The notes under the pieces: generated by a model
What the model saw: only the letters and a program-made list of their open reading frames with translations
What the model was told of the DNA's origin: nothing
Databases searched by the model: none
Shown: piece after piece, positions 13,232 through 20,421 of the stretch
How positions within the stretch are numbered: the first letter of the stretch is position 1
Layout: the number at the start of each line of letters is the position of its first letter
Made by a program: the position numbers and the translations under genes
Source: a virus
IMG/VR virus record: IMGVR_UViG_3300042526_000224
Location: 1 to 34,573 of that record
Length of the DNA: 34,573 bases
Direction: 5' to 3' (one strand)

Positions 13232-13623
13232 TGACAATTGAACGAAGAGATGGAAAAGGTACGCCATTTTCAAATTGGCTTCGAGTAGTTAAAAAACTGG
13301 ATTCATGGAAAGGATTCTATACCACAGATCTGGATTTTATTTGGCACTGCGACCAAGGAATTAACTCCGCAGGCAAGTATTTTTTTATTGAAGCTAAGAA
13401 TAAAATGGCAACACCAAAATACAAACAACACAACTTGCTAAGTAAAGTTGCTAGGAATTGCCAAAATGATCCGTTTTTCAAAGGCTTAGTCTATCTGCAA
13501 TTTGAAAACACTAGCCCAGAGGATGGTAAAATCTTCTGGAACTCAGTAGAGATAAACGCAGAGCAATTGATTGATTTTCTCGCATTTGAGAAAGATGCGC
13601 CAGTGCCTACCAAATATGTTTGA
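13231..13623 (+). CDS. PD-(D/E)XK nuclease-fold protein
   Basis: In this 130-aa protein the sequence TTDLDFIWHC (Asp35) is followed by KYFFIEAKNK (Glu54, Lys56), the metal-binding D...ExK pattern of the PD-(D/E)XK superfamily, with a helix after it. It starts in the last base of the methyltransferase gene. A nuclease coupled so tightly to a methyltransferase recalls restriction-modification pairing, but in this early region a role in recombination or replication intermediates is at least as likely. Confidence 0.7.
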   Translation: MTIERRDGKGTPFSNWLRVVKKLDSWKGFYTTDLDFIWHCDQGINSAGKYFFIEAKNKMATPKYKQHNLLSKVARNCQNDPFFKGLVYLQFENTSPEDGKIFWNSVEINAEQLIDFLAFEKDAPVPTKYV

Positions 13624-13662
13624 TAGTTAGCATTCCATTCCACAACCTCAAGAGCAAAGAAA

Positions 13663-14073
13663 ATGAAAATACTAGAATTTCGACGAGTTACTTTCAGTAT
13701 TCCAGTAAACAATAGATATCTTAGAAATCGCAAGGAATGCTATCACGCTTGGTATTATTGCAATAATGCTTATTGGCAGGATGACAGCGGACAGGTAACG
13801 CAACGCTCTTGGATCGATTTATACACCGAATTTTTACCGATCTCCAAGCAGACGGCGCCTTTGGTCATGATGTTTCTTAATGATCATTCAGAGGCATTCA
13901 AGAGCCACGAACTGACCTTGATTAATGATCAGTATCCGCCAGATTTCCAAGGCAATTCCTACGCCAGAAAAGTCTGGGAAAGCCAAGAATTTGAAATGCT
14001 TAAATCCATTGCGGAAACGGTGTTGAAGAACATGAAGAAATACGAAGAAATGGCACAGGTGAAAAATGGCTAA
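13663..14073 (+). CDS. Unknown early protein
   Basis: This 136-aa protein is rich in aromatic residues (ECYHAWYYCNNAYWQDD) with a helical C-terminus, and no motif was recognised. It sits between the nuclease gene and the replication initiator, whose ATG overlaps its 3' end by 8 bp. Coupled translation suggests a link to replication. Confidence 0.6.
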   Translation: MKILEFRRVTFSIPVNNRYLRNRKECYHAWYYCNNAYWQDDSGQVTQRSWIDLYTEFLPISKQTAPLVMMFLNDHSEAFKSHELTLINDQYPPDFQGNSYARKVWESQEFEMLKSIAETVLKNMKKYEEMAQVKNG

Positions 14074-14947
14074 TGATTGGATTAAATTCCGTTCCGGCCT
14101 GTTTGAATCACCGAAATTAATTGGCATGGCCAAGTATTTGGCGCGCTCAATTAACTTCCTTAACTGGCTTACTCCGGAAGTCTGCGAAGTTTGCACAGAT
14201 AATGTAACTTCAGAAAAAGCGTTACGTTTGGTAACGGGTGCGTTACTTTCCGTTACCTGGTCACGGTTACGCCAGTTTGGTAAGGCGTTACCTAATGGCG
14301 ATTGCTTCCTAGAATTTTTATCATTATCCGACCTCGACGGCATCGCAGGCGCTCCAGATGTTGGCGCAGCTATGGAGTATGTTGGATGGGCTGAATACAG
14401 CGAAGAAATGCAGGGTGTAATAATACCTAAGTTCTTTCTGGAGCATAACGTTGCGTTAAGTTCAGCCGAGAAACAAAGCGCCTATCGAGAACGAAAAAAC
14501 GTTCAAAAAAGAACTGAAAAGCGTTACCAAAGCGTTACCGAAGCGTTACCAGACGATGGTAACAAAACGGTAACTAGAGTAGAGGAGAGTAGAGTATTAG
14601 TAGAAGTAGTAGAAAAAGCAGAAAAAATATTCCAGCCTGAGATAATTTTTAAATGTCATGGCAAAGAAAAAGCTTGGATTCTGACCGAACAATTCTTGGC
14701 AACGGCTCGAGAAGCCTTTCCAGCCCTTCCAGTTCTTGAGATTATTCGAGGTGCTTGGTTCTGGACGGAAAACAATCCAGAGCGCAGGAAGACGGCAAAA
14801 GGAATGCCGAGATTCTTAAGCAATTGGATTGCTAACGAAAACAACAAAGCGCCTACCGCAAATCTACCACGGACACGACCGGTCAAAGCTTCGCCTGTTG
14901 ATGTAGATGAATACCTAAGAAACAAATTTGCGGAGGTGCAGTCATGA
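14066..14947 (+). CDS. Replication initiator (lambda O-like role)
   Basis: This 293-aa protein starts NDWIKFRSGLFESPKLIGMA, the opening of many phage replication-organiser proteins. An N-terminal wHTH-like domain (~1-130) is followed by a charged linker (~140-190) and a C-terminal domain (PEIIFKCHGKEKAW...) with a basic tail. The linker coding sequence holds an iteron array (14521-14574), and a further array lies at 14203-14291. This is the arrangement of lambda O, whose origin is inside its own gene. The next two genes start in ATGA overlaps and may include the helicase loader. Confidence 0.75.
   Translation: MANDWIKFRSGLFESPKLIGMAKYLARSINFLNWLTPEVCEVCTDNVTSEKALRLVTGALLSVTWSRLRQFGKALPNGDCFLEFLSLSDLDGIAGAPDVGAAMEYVGWAEYSEEMQGVIIPKFFLEHNVALSSAEKQSAYRERKNVQKRTEKRYQSVTEALPDDGNKTVTRVEESRVLVEVVEKAEKIFQPEIIFKCHGKEKAWILTEQFLATAREAFPALPVLEIIRGAWFWTENNPERRKTAKGMPRFLSNWIANENNKAPTANLPRTRPVKASPVDVDEYLRNKFAEVQS
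14203..14291. other. GTTAC iteron cluster 1 (origin-associated)
   Basis: GTTAC or its complement GTAAC begins at 14204, 14221, 14231, 14242, 14252, 14266 and 14287. Most neighbours are 10-11 bp or two turns (21 bp) apart, so the boxes lie on one helical face. Confidence 0.65.
14521..14660. other. Putative origin: 11-bp-spaced iterons plus purine/AT-rich tract
   Basis: GCGTTACC occurs at 14521, 14532 and 14543, and inverted GTAAC at 14559 and 14570, all pairs except the central one 11 bp apart. A purine-rich then AT-rich stretch follows (about 14575-14660), like the unwinding element of lambda ori. Five of the boxes are inside the initiator linker. Confidence 0.7.
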
Positions 14948-15258
14948 GGCAATCAACGAACTGCCTTAAATGCGGTAGGGAAGTTGTCAAAATGTATGGC
15001 CACAAAGACCTTTGCAATCTGTGCTACACACGGAATTTAAATCTTAGCGCAAGAGGTGCTGCGGAAATGAAAAAGTTGAAGGATGAGCTAAAGAAAGTTA
15101 AAGCCACGTTGAAAAGTTTACGAACCACCTTAAGCAATCACAGGATTTCATTGAAGACCGCAGCACGAAACAACGAAAAGCTTAAAGCTACAAACAATGA
15201 ACTCGAAGCCTTTTTTGCTGTCACGTTCAAAGAAATAGGAAAGAAGGTGCAATCATGA
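14944..15258 (+). CDS. Zinc-ribbon / coiled-coil protein
   Basis: This 104-aa protein has an N-terminal zinc ribbon (CLKCG at 7-11 and CNLC at 27-30) followed by a long lysine-rich coiled coil (~40-95). It starts in an ATGA overlap with the initiator and ends in one with the next gene. The same design recurs at 15880-16155. Likely a DNA- or protein-binding adaptor of the replication module; no specific family was identified. Confidence 0.7.
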   Translation: MRQSTNCLKCGREVVKMYGHKDLCNLCYTRNLNLSARGAAEMKKLKDELKKVKATLKSLRTTLSNHRISLKTAARNNEKLKATNNELEAFFAVTFKEIGKKVQS

Positions 15259-15989
15259 AGCCAACTTTATCCGAGCTATTAGCCTGGACGAAAAAACACG
15301 CCAGCCGTTTCGCCTGGACAGCTCCAGCGGATTTGGAATGTCTTGCGGAATGGGCAACAATCCAAACCAAATACGGCGTAACACTCCAGGAGCTTGAGGA
15401 AGTTTCTGAGCGAATGGTAATGAATACGCGCGATGTTTTTGGAAAGGAAAATCACTTGAAAACGCTTAACACGATTTTACACGGACTACGAGAGCGAAAA
15501 GTCTACGCAGTTATTGAAGACGACCAGCGAGGAACTTGTACCACGTGCGGAGCTGGCGTTGGATTGGTATCCGTTCCAGAGCCAAGGCAAATCGTTCATG
15601 GCGATTGGGTTGGCGTTCAATTTACTTTTGTTTGGTGCAGTTGTACCGATGGCTACCGGTACAAAACTACAAAGAATCTTAAAGACCAACCGCTTATGGG
15701 CTTGGCCGAATACGAGCGCCGAGTTAATCCATTTTGGCGTAAACACGTCAAAGACTACTGGGCCAAGGCGGTAAGCGAAAACGCAGTGTTTGCTTTCGCA
15801 AGAAATCTAGATGGCAAAGTTGGCGCTAATCTTTCGGTGTTGGATAAATTGCAACTCAAAATCATAGGAAGGATGAACGATGAAATCGATAACGGATTTA
15901 TCGCAGAGCGTGCTGGAAGTACCCAAGGAAATCTGCCAAAAATGCTTACGAGCAACGATAACCAGATTTACGAGAGGACGAATATGTAA
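15255..15989 (+). CDS. Possible helicase-loader-position protein with Cys cluster
   Basis: This 244-aa protein has a helical N-terminus (~1-90), then CTTCG...WCSC (residues ~94-131), a probable zinc site, then a helical domain (YERRVNPFWRKHVKDYW). Sequence does not identify a family. It directly follows an O-like initiator and a zinc-ribbon gene, the place of lambda P, so helicase loading is proposed by position alone. The last 110 bp overlap the next gene in another frame. Confidence 0.6.
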   Translation: MKPTLSELLAWTKKHASRFAWTAPADLECLAEWATIQTKYGVTLQELEEVSERMVMNTRDVFGKENHLKTLNTILHGLRERKVYAVIEDDQRGTCTTCGAGVGLVSVPEPRQIVHGDWVGVQFTFVWCSCTDGYRYKTTKNLKDQPLMGLAEYERRVNPFWRKHVKDYWAKAVSENAVFAFARNLDGKVGANLSVLDKLQLKIIGRMNDEIDNGFIAERAGSTQGNLPKMLTSNDNQIYERTNM

Positions 15990-16155
15990 GCGCTGTTTAG
16001 GTCAAAGCCTTGAAGGCAATGTAAACAAGTATTTGCGAATGGCGCAGAAAGTTAAACGCCTTTTAGACGAGAAAAACAAAGAAGCAATAAAGAATAAAAG
16101 ATTGCTCGAAGAAATTAGAAGATTAGAAAAAATAATTAAGGCTTTGACATTGTAA
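15880..16155 (+). CDS. Second zinc-ribbon / coiled-coil protein
   Basis: This 91-aa protein has CQKC and CKRC knuckles (residues ~19-39) followed by a coiled coil of Lys/Glu/Leu (~50-88). The architecture matches the 14944 product, so the two are probable paralogues. It overlaps the 15255 gene by 110 bp, unusually long here, but the cysteine pairs and coiled coil are in this frame, and AGGA precedes the ATG. Confidence 0.65.
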   Translation: MKSITDLSQSVLEVPKEICQKCLRATITRFTRGRICKRCLGQSLEGNVNKYLRMAQKVKRLLDEKNKEAIKNKRLLEEIRRLEKIIKALTL

Positions 16156-16216
16156 ATCCAAACATCTGAATTAATATTTGTGCAGCTGAACGCATTTTTA
16201 AAAGGAGTTTTGATAA

Positions 16217-16507
16217 ATGCAGCATGAAAAAATACTGGATAAACTTGATGGCCTTGCAGATTTTCCTTGGAGTTTTAAAGCTTCAAAGGATCTCGACCGA
16301 GTGTTTGACAAATACGGCAACTGCCTTATCTGGCTTGCCACGGACAAAGAACACGACAAAAGGCATGGTGAATTTATTGCAGCGGCTCCGATGCTAATCG
16401 TAAAGCTTCTTGAAGAAATCGACCAGTTAAAGGAGCAGGTTTCAAAGGGCAAAAAAGAATGCAAGAAGAACGCCAGGACGGCGAAGAAAACATCGAGGAA
16501 CTCTTGA
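16217..16507 (+). CDS. Small unknown protein, helical basic tail
   Basis: This 96-aa protein is preceded by AAAAGGAG. Its core contains WSFKASKDLDRVFDKYGNCL and LIVKLLEEIDQLKEQ, and the last 25 residues are mostly lysine and arginine. A TTGACA lies at 16144-16149 but a -10 at proper spacing is poor. Function unknown; the basic tail hints at nucleic-acid contact. Confidence 0.6.
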   Translation: MQHEKILDKLDGLADFPWSFKASKDLDRVFDKYGNCLIWLATDKEHDKRHGEFIAAAPMLIVKLLEEIDQLKEQVSKGKKECKKNARTAKKTSRNS

Positions 16508-16746
16508 TACGAACGCAAATTTCAGCGTTTACCGGACTGCCTTTTAATCATAGGCAAATTCCGAAAGAGCTTGCTAGATGCCAGGAATTAGGCCGAGAGA
16601 ATTTTCGCAAGCCAACGCAGACTTATCCAGGCACCGAGGAACGCATTCAAATTTATATGAGGCGTTCTGAGTTAAACTTACCAATCTTTAACCACCTAGA
16701 TAAAAAGGTTAATCATGGATTCGAAAACGATCCCGAAGTTTCTTGA
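16459..16746 (+). CDS. Small unknown protein with conserved-looking Pro-Gly-Thr-Glu motif
   Basis: This 95-aa protein overlaps its upstream neighbour by 49 bp and the downstream one by 32 bp. The segment YPGTEERIQIYMRRSEL followed by LPIFNHLD resembles short proteins I associate with planctomycete mobile elements (PGT/S-E-KI...R...G..LFHPLD). That resemblance is from memory and weak. Function unknown. Confidence 0.55.
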   Translation: MQEERQDGEENIEELLIRTQISAFTGLPFNHRQIPKELARCQELGRENFRKPTQTYPGTEERIQIYMRRSELNLPIFNHLDKKVNHGFENDPEVS

Positions 16747-16990
16747 ATCAATCCAATCGACCATCGACCAAAGAGGCTCCGACTATGGAACGCCTGAGGA
16801 TAATTTGAAAAGGATTTCAACTCTTTGGTCAATGCACCTAGAATTTGATATTGGCGAGTATGACGTTGCAATCATGATGGTATTATTAAAACTCGCAAGG
16901 AATATAAACGAACATAAAGACGATAATCTCTTGGATGCCGCAGCATACTTGGCGTTGGCAGACTCGGTAAAAGAAACGGCAAGGTGCTAA
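16715..16990 (+). CDS. DUF6378-like phage protein
   Basis: In this 91-aa protein RGSDYGTPEDNLKRISTLWS, then VAIMMVLLKLARN and DDNLLDAAAYLALA, fit the DUF6378 pattern of small helical phage proteins (R..YG......W....dva.mM.llKlaR......D..aYa). The biochemical role is unknown. The TAA overlaps the next start (TAATG). Confidence 0.75.
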   Translation: MDSKTIPKFLESIQSTIDQRGSDYGTPEDNLKRISTLWSMHLEFDIGEYDVAIMMVLLKLARNINEHKDDNLLDAAAYLALADSVKETARC

Positions 16991-17313
16991 TGGGCTATTC
17001 CGAGCGCCCGAAATACAGAGCGAAACGAACTACCGTTCACGGACAGACTTTCGCCTCAAAAAAAGAGGCGAAGCATTATCTAATCTACCGAGCGCTTGAA
17101 GAGTCCGGCCAAATCAAAGATTTAAAAACACAAGTACCATTTAAAATAGTTATCAAAGGAAAGTTAATTTGCAGTTACTTTGCAGATTTTACTTTCACCG
17201 ATTCAAAAGGAGTTTATTGCGTTGTTGATGTTAAGGGTTTCAGGACACCAGTTTACAAGATCAAAAAGAAACTGGTTGAGGCCTGCCACCTAATCCAAAT
17301 CATCGAGGTATAA
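16990..17313 (+). CDS. DUF1064 nuclease-like protein
   Basis: This 107-aa protein has FASKKEAKHYLIYRALEESG, then FADFTF and VVDVKGFRTPVYKIKKK, the DUF1064 signature: Glu after SKK, Asp in the ADF strand and DVKG carrying Asp-x-Lys, as in PD-(D/E)XK nucleases. Such genes often stand where other phages carry a RusA-type Holliday junction resolvase. The ATG at 16990 in the TAATG overlap was chosen over the GTG at 16984. Confidence 0.85.
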   Translation: MGYSERPKYRAKRTTVHGQTFASKKEAKHYLIYRALEESGQIKDLKTQVPFKIVIKGKLICSYFADFTFTDSKGVYCVVDVKGFRTPVYKIKKKLVEACHLIQIIEV

Positions 17314-17316
17314 ATC

Positions 17317-17817
17317 ATGGATGAGTTTTATAATCTGCGTGATATTGCAAAAGAATTAGGCATAACTTATCAGACTGTAAAAAGCCGAACCGAACAGTTA
17401 GATATCGATGTAGTGCAAACACAAAATGAAAAGAATATGTACCTTAGTTCCATCCGAGCCGCTGACCTCGCAAAGTTGAAGGACTCACTTACAAACAAAT
17501 CACACAGCGAAAACGGATTCTTTTATATGATCGCATTGGTGCCTGAATACAACAGAGGCAGGATCAAGCTAGGTTTTGCAACGAACGTTGAAGAACGATT
17601 AGGCAATCACCGCACAGCGGCACCAACTGCCGAGCTGGTGCGCTGCTGGCCCTGCAAACGCTCGTTTGAAAAGACAATCATCGCAGCGTTATCCAGTCTA
17701 GGCAAACAGGTAAGGAATGAGGTTTACGACTTTGATAACGTGGATTTGATCGTATCTAAGGCTGAGACATTGTTTAGCCTGTTGAACATCACGCCGCCAA
17801 ATTCGTTTGATAATTAA
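17317..17817 (+). CDS. HTH plus GIY-YIG-like (T5orf172/MUG113) protein
   Basis: In this 166-aa protein residues 1-50 form an HTH (YNLRDIAKELGITYQTVKSR). From residue 68, FFYMIAL...RIKLGFATNVEERLGNH and RCWPCKRSFEKTI follow the GIY-YIG-related MUG113/T5orf172 fold, with Arg94 and Glu118 in the places of catalytic residues. Such proteins can be phage homing-type or regulatory nucleases. It overlaps nothing upstream (3-bp gap). Confidence 0.75.
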   Translation: MDEFYNLRDIAKELGITYQTVKSRTEQLDIDVVQTQNEKNMYLSSIRAADLAKLKDSLTNKSHSENGFFYMIALVPEYNRGRIKLGFATNVEERLGNHRTAAPTAELVRCWPCKRSFEKTIIAALSSLGKQVRNEVYDFDNVDLIVSKAETLFSLLNITPPNSFDN

Positions 17818-17842
17818 AGAGTATGCCGATATTATAAATAGC

Positions 17843-18166
17843 ATGAATAGCCACAAGCCAAAGCAATTGTTTCCTTCAGGTGATGCGCCTAAACACCGCA
17901 GACGAATCCAGCTTTATCCAAAGAACTGGACGAAGATACGTAAGGAATTCATTAGTAAACATCCATTGTGCCGATCATGCGAATTGTTTGGCATCATTGC
18001 CTCGGCCTGCGAAGTTGATCACATAAAGCCGCTTGCTAAAGGCGGCGAGCCAGCAGATGAAAACAATCTGCAAAGCCTTTGCCGACCTTGCCACGTGCGG
18101 AAGACGGCAGCAGATAACAAGTATGCACCAGGTAGAGGCCGAAGGATGCCGAATAGGCAGGGATGA
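17843..18166 (+). CDS. HNH endonuclease next to terminase
   Basis: This 107-aa protein (119 aa if the TTG at 17807 is used) has CRSC and CRPC zinc knuckles and the HNH core CEVDHIKPLAKGGEP..ENNLQSLC..CH. In HK97-like phages an HNH protein encoded beside the terminase genes stimulates cos cleavage by the large subunit. The start is uncertain: neither candidate has a clear ribosome-binding site, and ATG 17843 is preferred by codon type. Confidence 0.85.
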   Translation: MNSHKPKQLFPSGDAPKHRRRIQLYPKNWTKIRKEFISKHPLCRSCELFGIIASACEVDHIKPLAKGGEPADENNLQSLCRPCHVRKTAADNKYAPGRGRRMPNRQG

Positions 18167-18240
18167 TTTTTTTTTTACTTAGCCAGAATAAGCAAAAATT
18201 TTTTTTTGCGTTAGTCAGGATAAGGAATTTTTTTTTTGCG
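18167..18240. repeat. Three phased T-tracts, candidate packaging-site DNA
   Basis: Runs of 10, 9 and 10 T end at 18176, 18207 and 18237, that is 30-31 bp (about three helical turns) apart, within imperfect ~31-bp units (TTAGYCAGRATAAG core). The 235-bp gap between the HNH and small-terminase genes has no gene. Phased tracts should curve DNA, as at some cos/pac or IHF-dependent sites. Confidence 0.55.
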
Positions 18241-18401
18241 TATCGAACCACTAAAAAGGACGAAAATGAGCCATTTTGGCAGGGCGAAGGGTAGGCGGGG
18301 TCTTTGGAGCCATCCATAAACGCCGGCATCTACTTGGCGCGCCAGCAGTTTACGAACTAATTTTTTCAAAATCCATTCAAGTTTTACAAAAGGAGTAGGA
18401 A

Positions 18402-18860
18402 ATGACACTGAAGAGCAAGACCGGCCCTAAAACGGCACCGATACAAGGCGAACTCTTTCATTACGCACCAGAGGCCACCTTTGCAGACTTCGCAAATGCT
18501 GGCCTTCAGGAGACTGAGAAACGAATCGCTCAAGCTATCCTGAATAGCGCACCGGCTACGCTTATTGCCAGGCACGAAACGCAACCGGTAATTAGCCTGG
18601 CGAATACTCTTGGCATGATCGCAGGGCTTCAGCGAGAACTTGCAACGCATGGATTGGTAGACGAACTTGGCGAGCCTTCGCCGATCATTCCAAAAATAAT
18701 TGCACTAGAATCATTAGCGTTGAAACTTGCGAACGCTCTTCGCCTGACACCATCAACCAGGCACGAACTAACAAGAATTGGAACGCCTTCGGATTATCCT
18801 TCTGAAGTTCCGATGATGGGCAATAACGATGACCTATTTACGGACATGAGCAATGAGTAG
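18402..18860 (+). CDS. Terminase small subunit (P27-like)
   Basis: This 152-aa helical protein contains LALKLANALRLTPSTRHELTRIG, close to the LxLTPSSRxRL ending of P27-family small terminases. It overlaps the large subunit by 8 bp and is preceded by AAAAGGAGTAGG. It should recognise the packaging site, for which the T-tract region immediately upstream is a candidate, and load the large subunit. Confidence 0.85.
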   Translation: MTLKSKTGPKTAPIQGELFHYAPEATFADFANAGLQETEKRIAQAILNSAPATLIARHETQPVISLANTLGMIAGLQRELATHGLVDELGEPSPIIPKIIALESLALKLANALRLTPSTRHELTRIGTPSDYPSEVPMMGNNDDLFTDMSNE

Positions 18861-20421
18861 TAGCAAGAAAGCTATTCACTTCATTGAACAGTATTGCAGC
18901 CATGCAAAGGGTAAGCTTGCTGGCGAAAAGTTTACGCTTGCGCCGTGGCAAAAGGATTTACTTGTCAAGTTTTACGACACTTTAACACCAGATAAGCAAA
19001 GGCAATACCAACAAGTTTGGCTAGAACTTGGCCGTAAGAATGGTAAATCAACGCTCGTAGCAGCTCTTGGCCTATTCGCATTATTGGGCGATGGCGGCCA
19101 AGCTGAAGTTATTAGCGCCGCAAGTACAAGAGATCAAGCAAAAATCATATTCGACTCCGCCAAAACAATGGTGTTAAGCTCCGAAATCCTTTCTAGAAGG
19201 TGCAAGGTATTACGAAACGAAATCGCAGTTCCTTCAACGAATTCAATTTACCGAGTGATTAGCGCAGATGCCAAGCGCCAACATGGATTAAATCCAAGCT
19301 TTTGTATCCTCGACGAAGTCCATTGCCTTGGTAACGATGAACTCTATACCGCACTCCGCACCGCTGGCGGATCGCGCGAAAACTTTGCTTTCTGGATGAT
19401 TACCACCGCAGGCACACAAGCAAGCTTCGGGTACTCGCAACACTCCTACGCTCGCAAGGTAATGGACGGATCGATTAAAGATCCAACTTTCCTACCGGTT
19501 ATTTATGCCGCAGACCAAGGCGCAGATTGGAAAGATCCGGTGCAATGGCTCAAAGCGAATCCAAATATCGGAATTTCCTTGAATGAAAAGTTTCTTGAAG
19601 ACTCTTGCCGAGAAGCGCAAACAAGTATTTCCAAAGAAATGGATTTTAAAAGGTATCATCTGAATTTATGGGAAGGCTCCGCAGAACAGAACTGGATTCA
19701 AATCGATAAATACCTGAAATGCGAAAAGATTAATAAACAGGAAATGATCGAGAAATACAAAGGGCGTGTTTGTCATGGTGGTTTAGACTTAAGTTCAAAG
19801 AGAGATTTAAGCGCATTTTCTTTATACTTTCCTCCAACCTATGGCGAGGATATTGGAGCTTTCTTGGTTTGGCATTGGTGTCCGAAGTACGCCACCGAAT
19901 CACGCAGAGAATCTATTGGCGCACAAGTCTTAGACGATTGGATTCGAGATGATTTTATTACCGAACACTCTACCGAGTGGATCAATCAAGAGCTAATCGT
20001 TAAAGATATCGCAGCACTTGCCGAGGAATTTCAGATTCAAAGTATTGGCGTCGATGAATGGAACGCATCCGAAACACTACGGAAGTTAAAAGATGATCAT
20101 AATATTGAAGTTCTAACTTTTCGCCAGACGCTAAAAAACTTGAACAATCCGACCAAAGTTTTAGAAGAGTGGATTAATTTTCAAAGAATAATCTTGCCAG
20201 ATGATCCTGTTTTGCAATGGGAGTTTTCGAACGCCGTTTGTATTTCTGATCGAAATGGAAATATAGCGATATCTAAATCACGAGAAAAGGATAAAGTGGA
20301 TGGGGTAATGTCCATGATTATGGCTCTTGGCCGATGGCAAGCATCTACAGCAACGGAAACAGATTTCAGCTACCTAGAAGACGGCATAACAATAATAGGG
20401 GATAATTATGAATTTTCTTGA
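18853..20421 (+). CDS. terL: Terminase large subunit
   Basis: In this 522-aa protein Walker A-like GRKNGKST (60-67) and Walker B CILDEVH (151-157) form the packaging ATPase. GGLDLSSKRD (Asp312) begins the RNase H-like nuclease domain, with a further acidic site at GVDEWN. The length and order match HK97-type (Terminase_1) large subunits. Together with the HNH protein upstream it cuts and packages concatemeric DNA through the portal. The gene overlaps portal by 14 bp. Confidence 0.95.
   Translation: MSSSKKAIHFIEQYCSHAKGKLAGEKFTLAPWQKDLLVKFYDTLTPDKQRQYQQVWLELGRKNGKSTLVAALGLFALLGDGGQAEVISAASTRDQAKIIFDSAKTMVLSSEILSRRCKVLRNEIAVPSTNSIYRVISADAKRQHGLNPSFCILDEVHCLGNDELYTALRTAGGSRENFAFWMITTAGTQASFGYSQHSYARKVMDGSIKDPTFLPVIYAADQGADWKDPVQWLKANPNIGISLNEKFLEDSCREAQTSISKEMDFKRYHLNLWEGSAEQNWIQIDKYLKCEKINKQEMIEKYKGRVCHGGLDLSSKRDLSAFSLYFPPTYGEDIGAFLVWHWCPKYATESRRESIGAQVLDDWIRDDFITEHSTEWINQELIVKDIAALAEEFQIQSIGVDEWNASETLRKLKDDHNIEVLTFRQTLKNLNNPTKVLEEWINFQRIILPDDPVLQWEFSNAVCISDRNGNIAISKSREKDKVDGVMSMIMALGRWQASTATETDFSYLEDGITIIGDNYEFS

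Noticed and set aside
18167-18240. Simple terminator after the HNH gene
   Set aside because: The T-runs are not preceded by GC-rich hairpins, and the regular 30-31 bp spacing needs another explanation.
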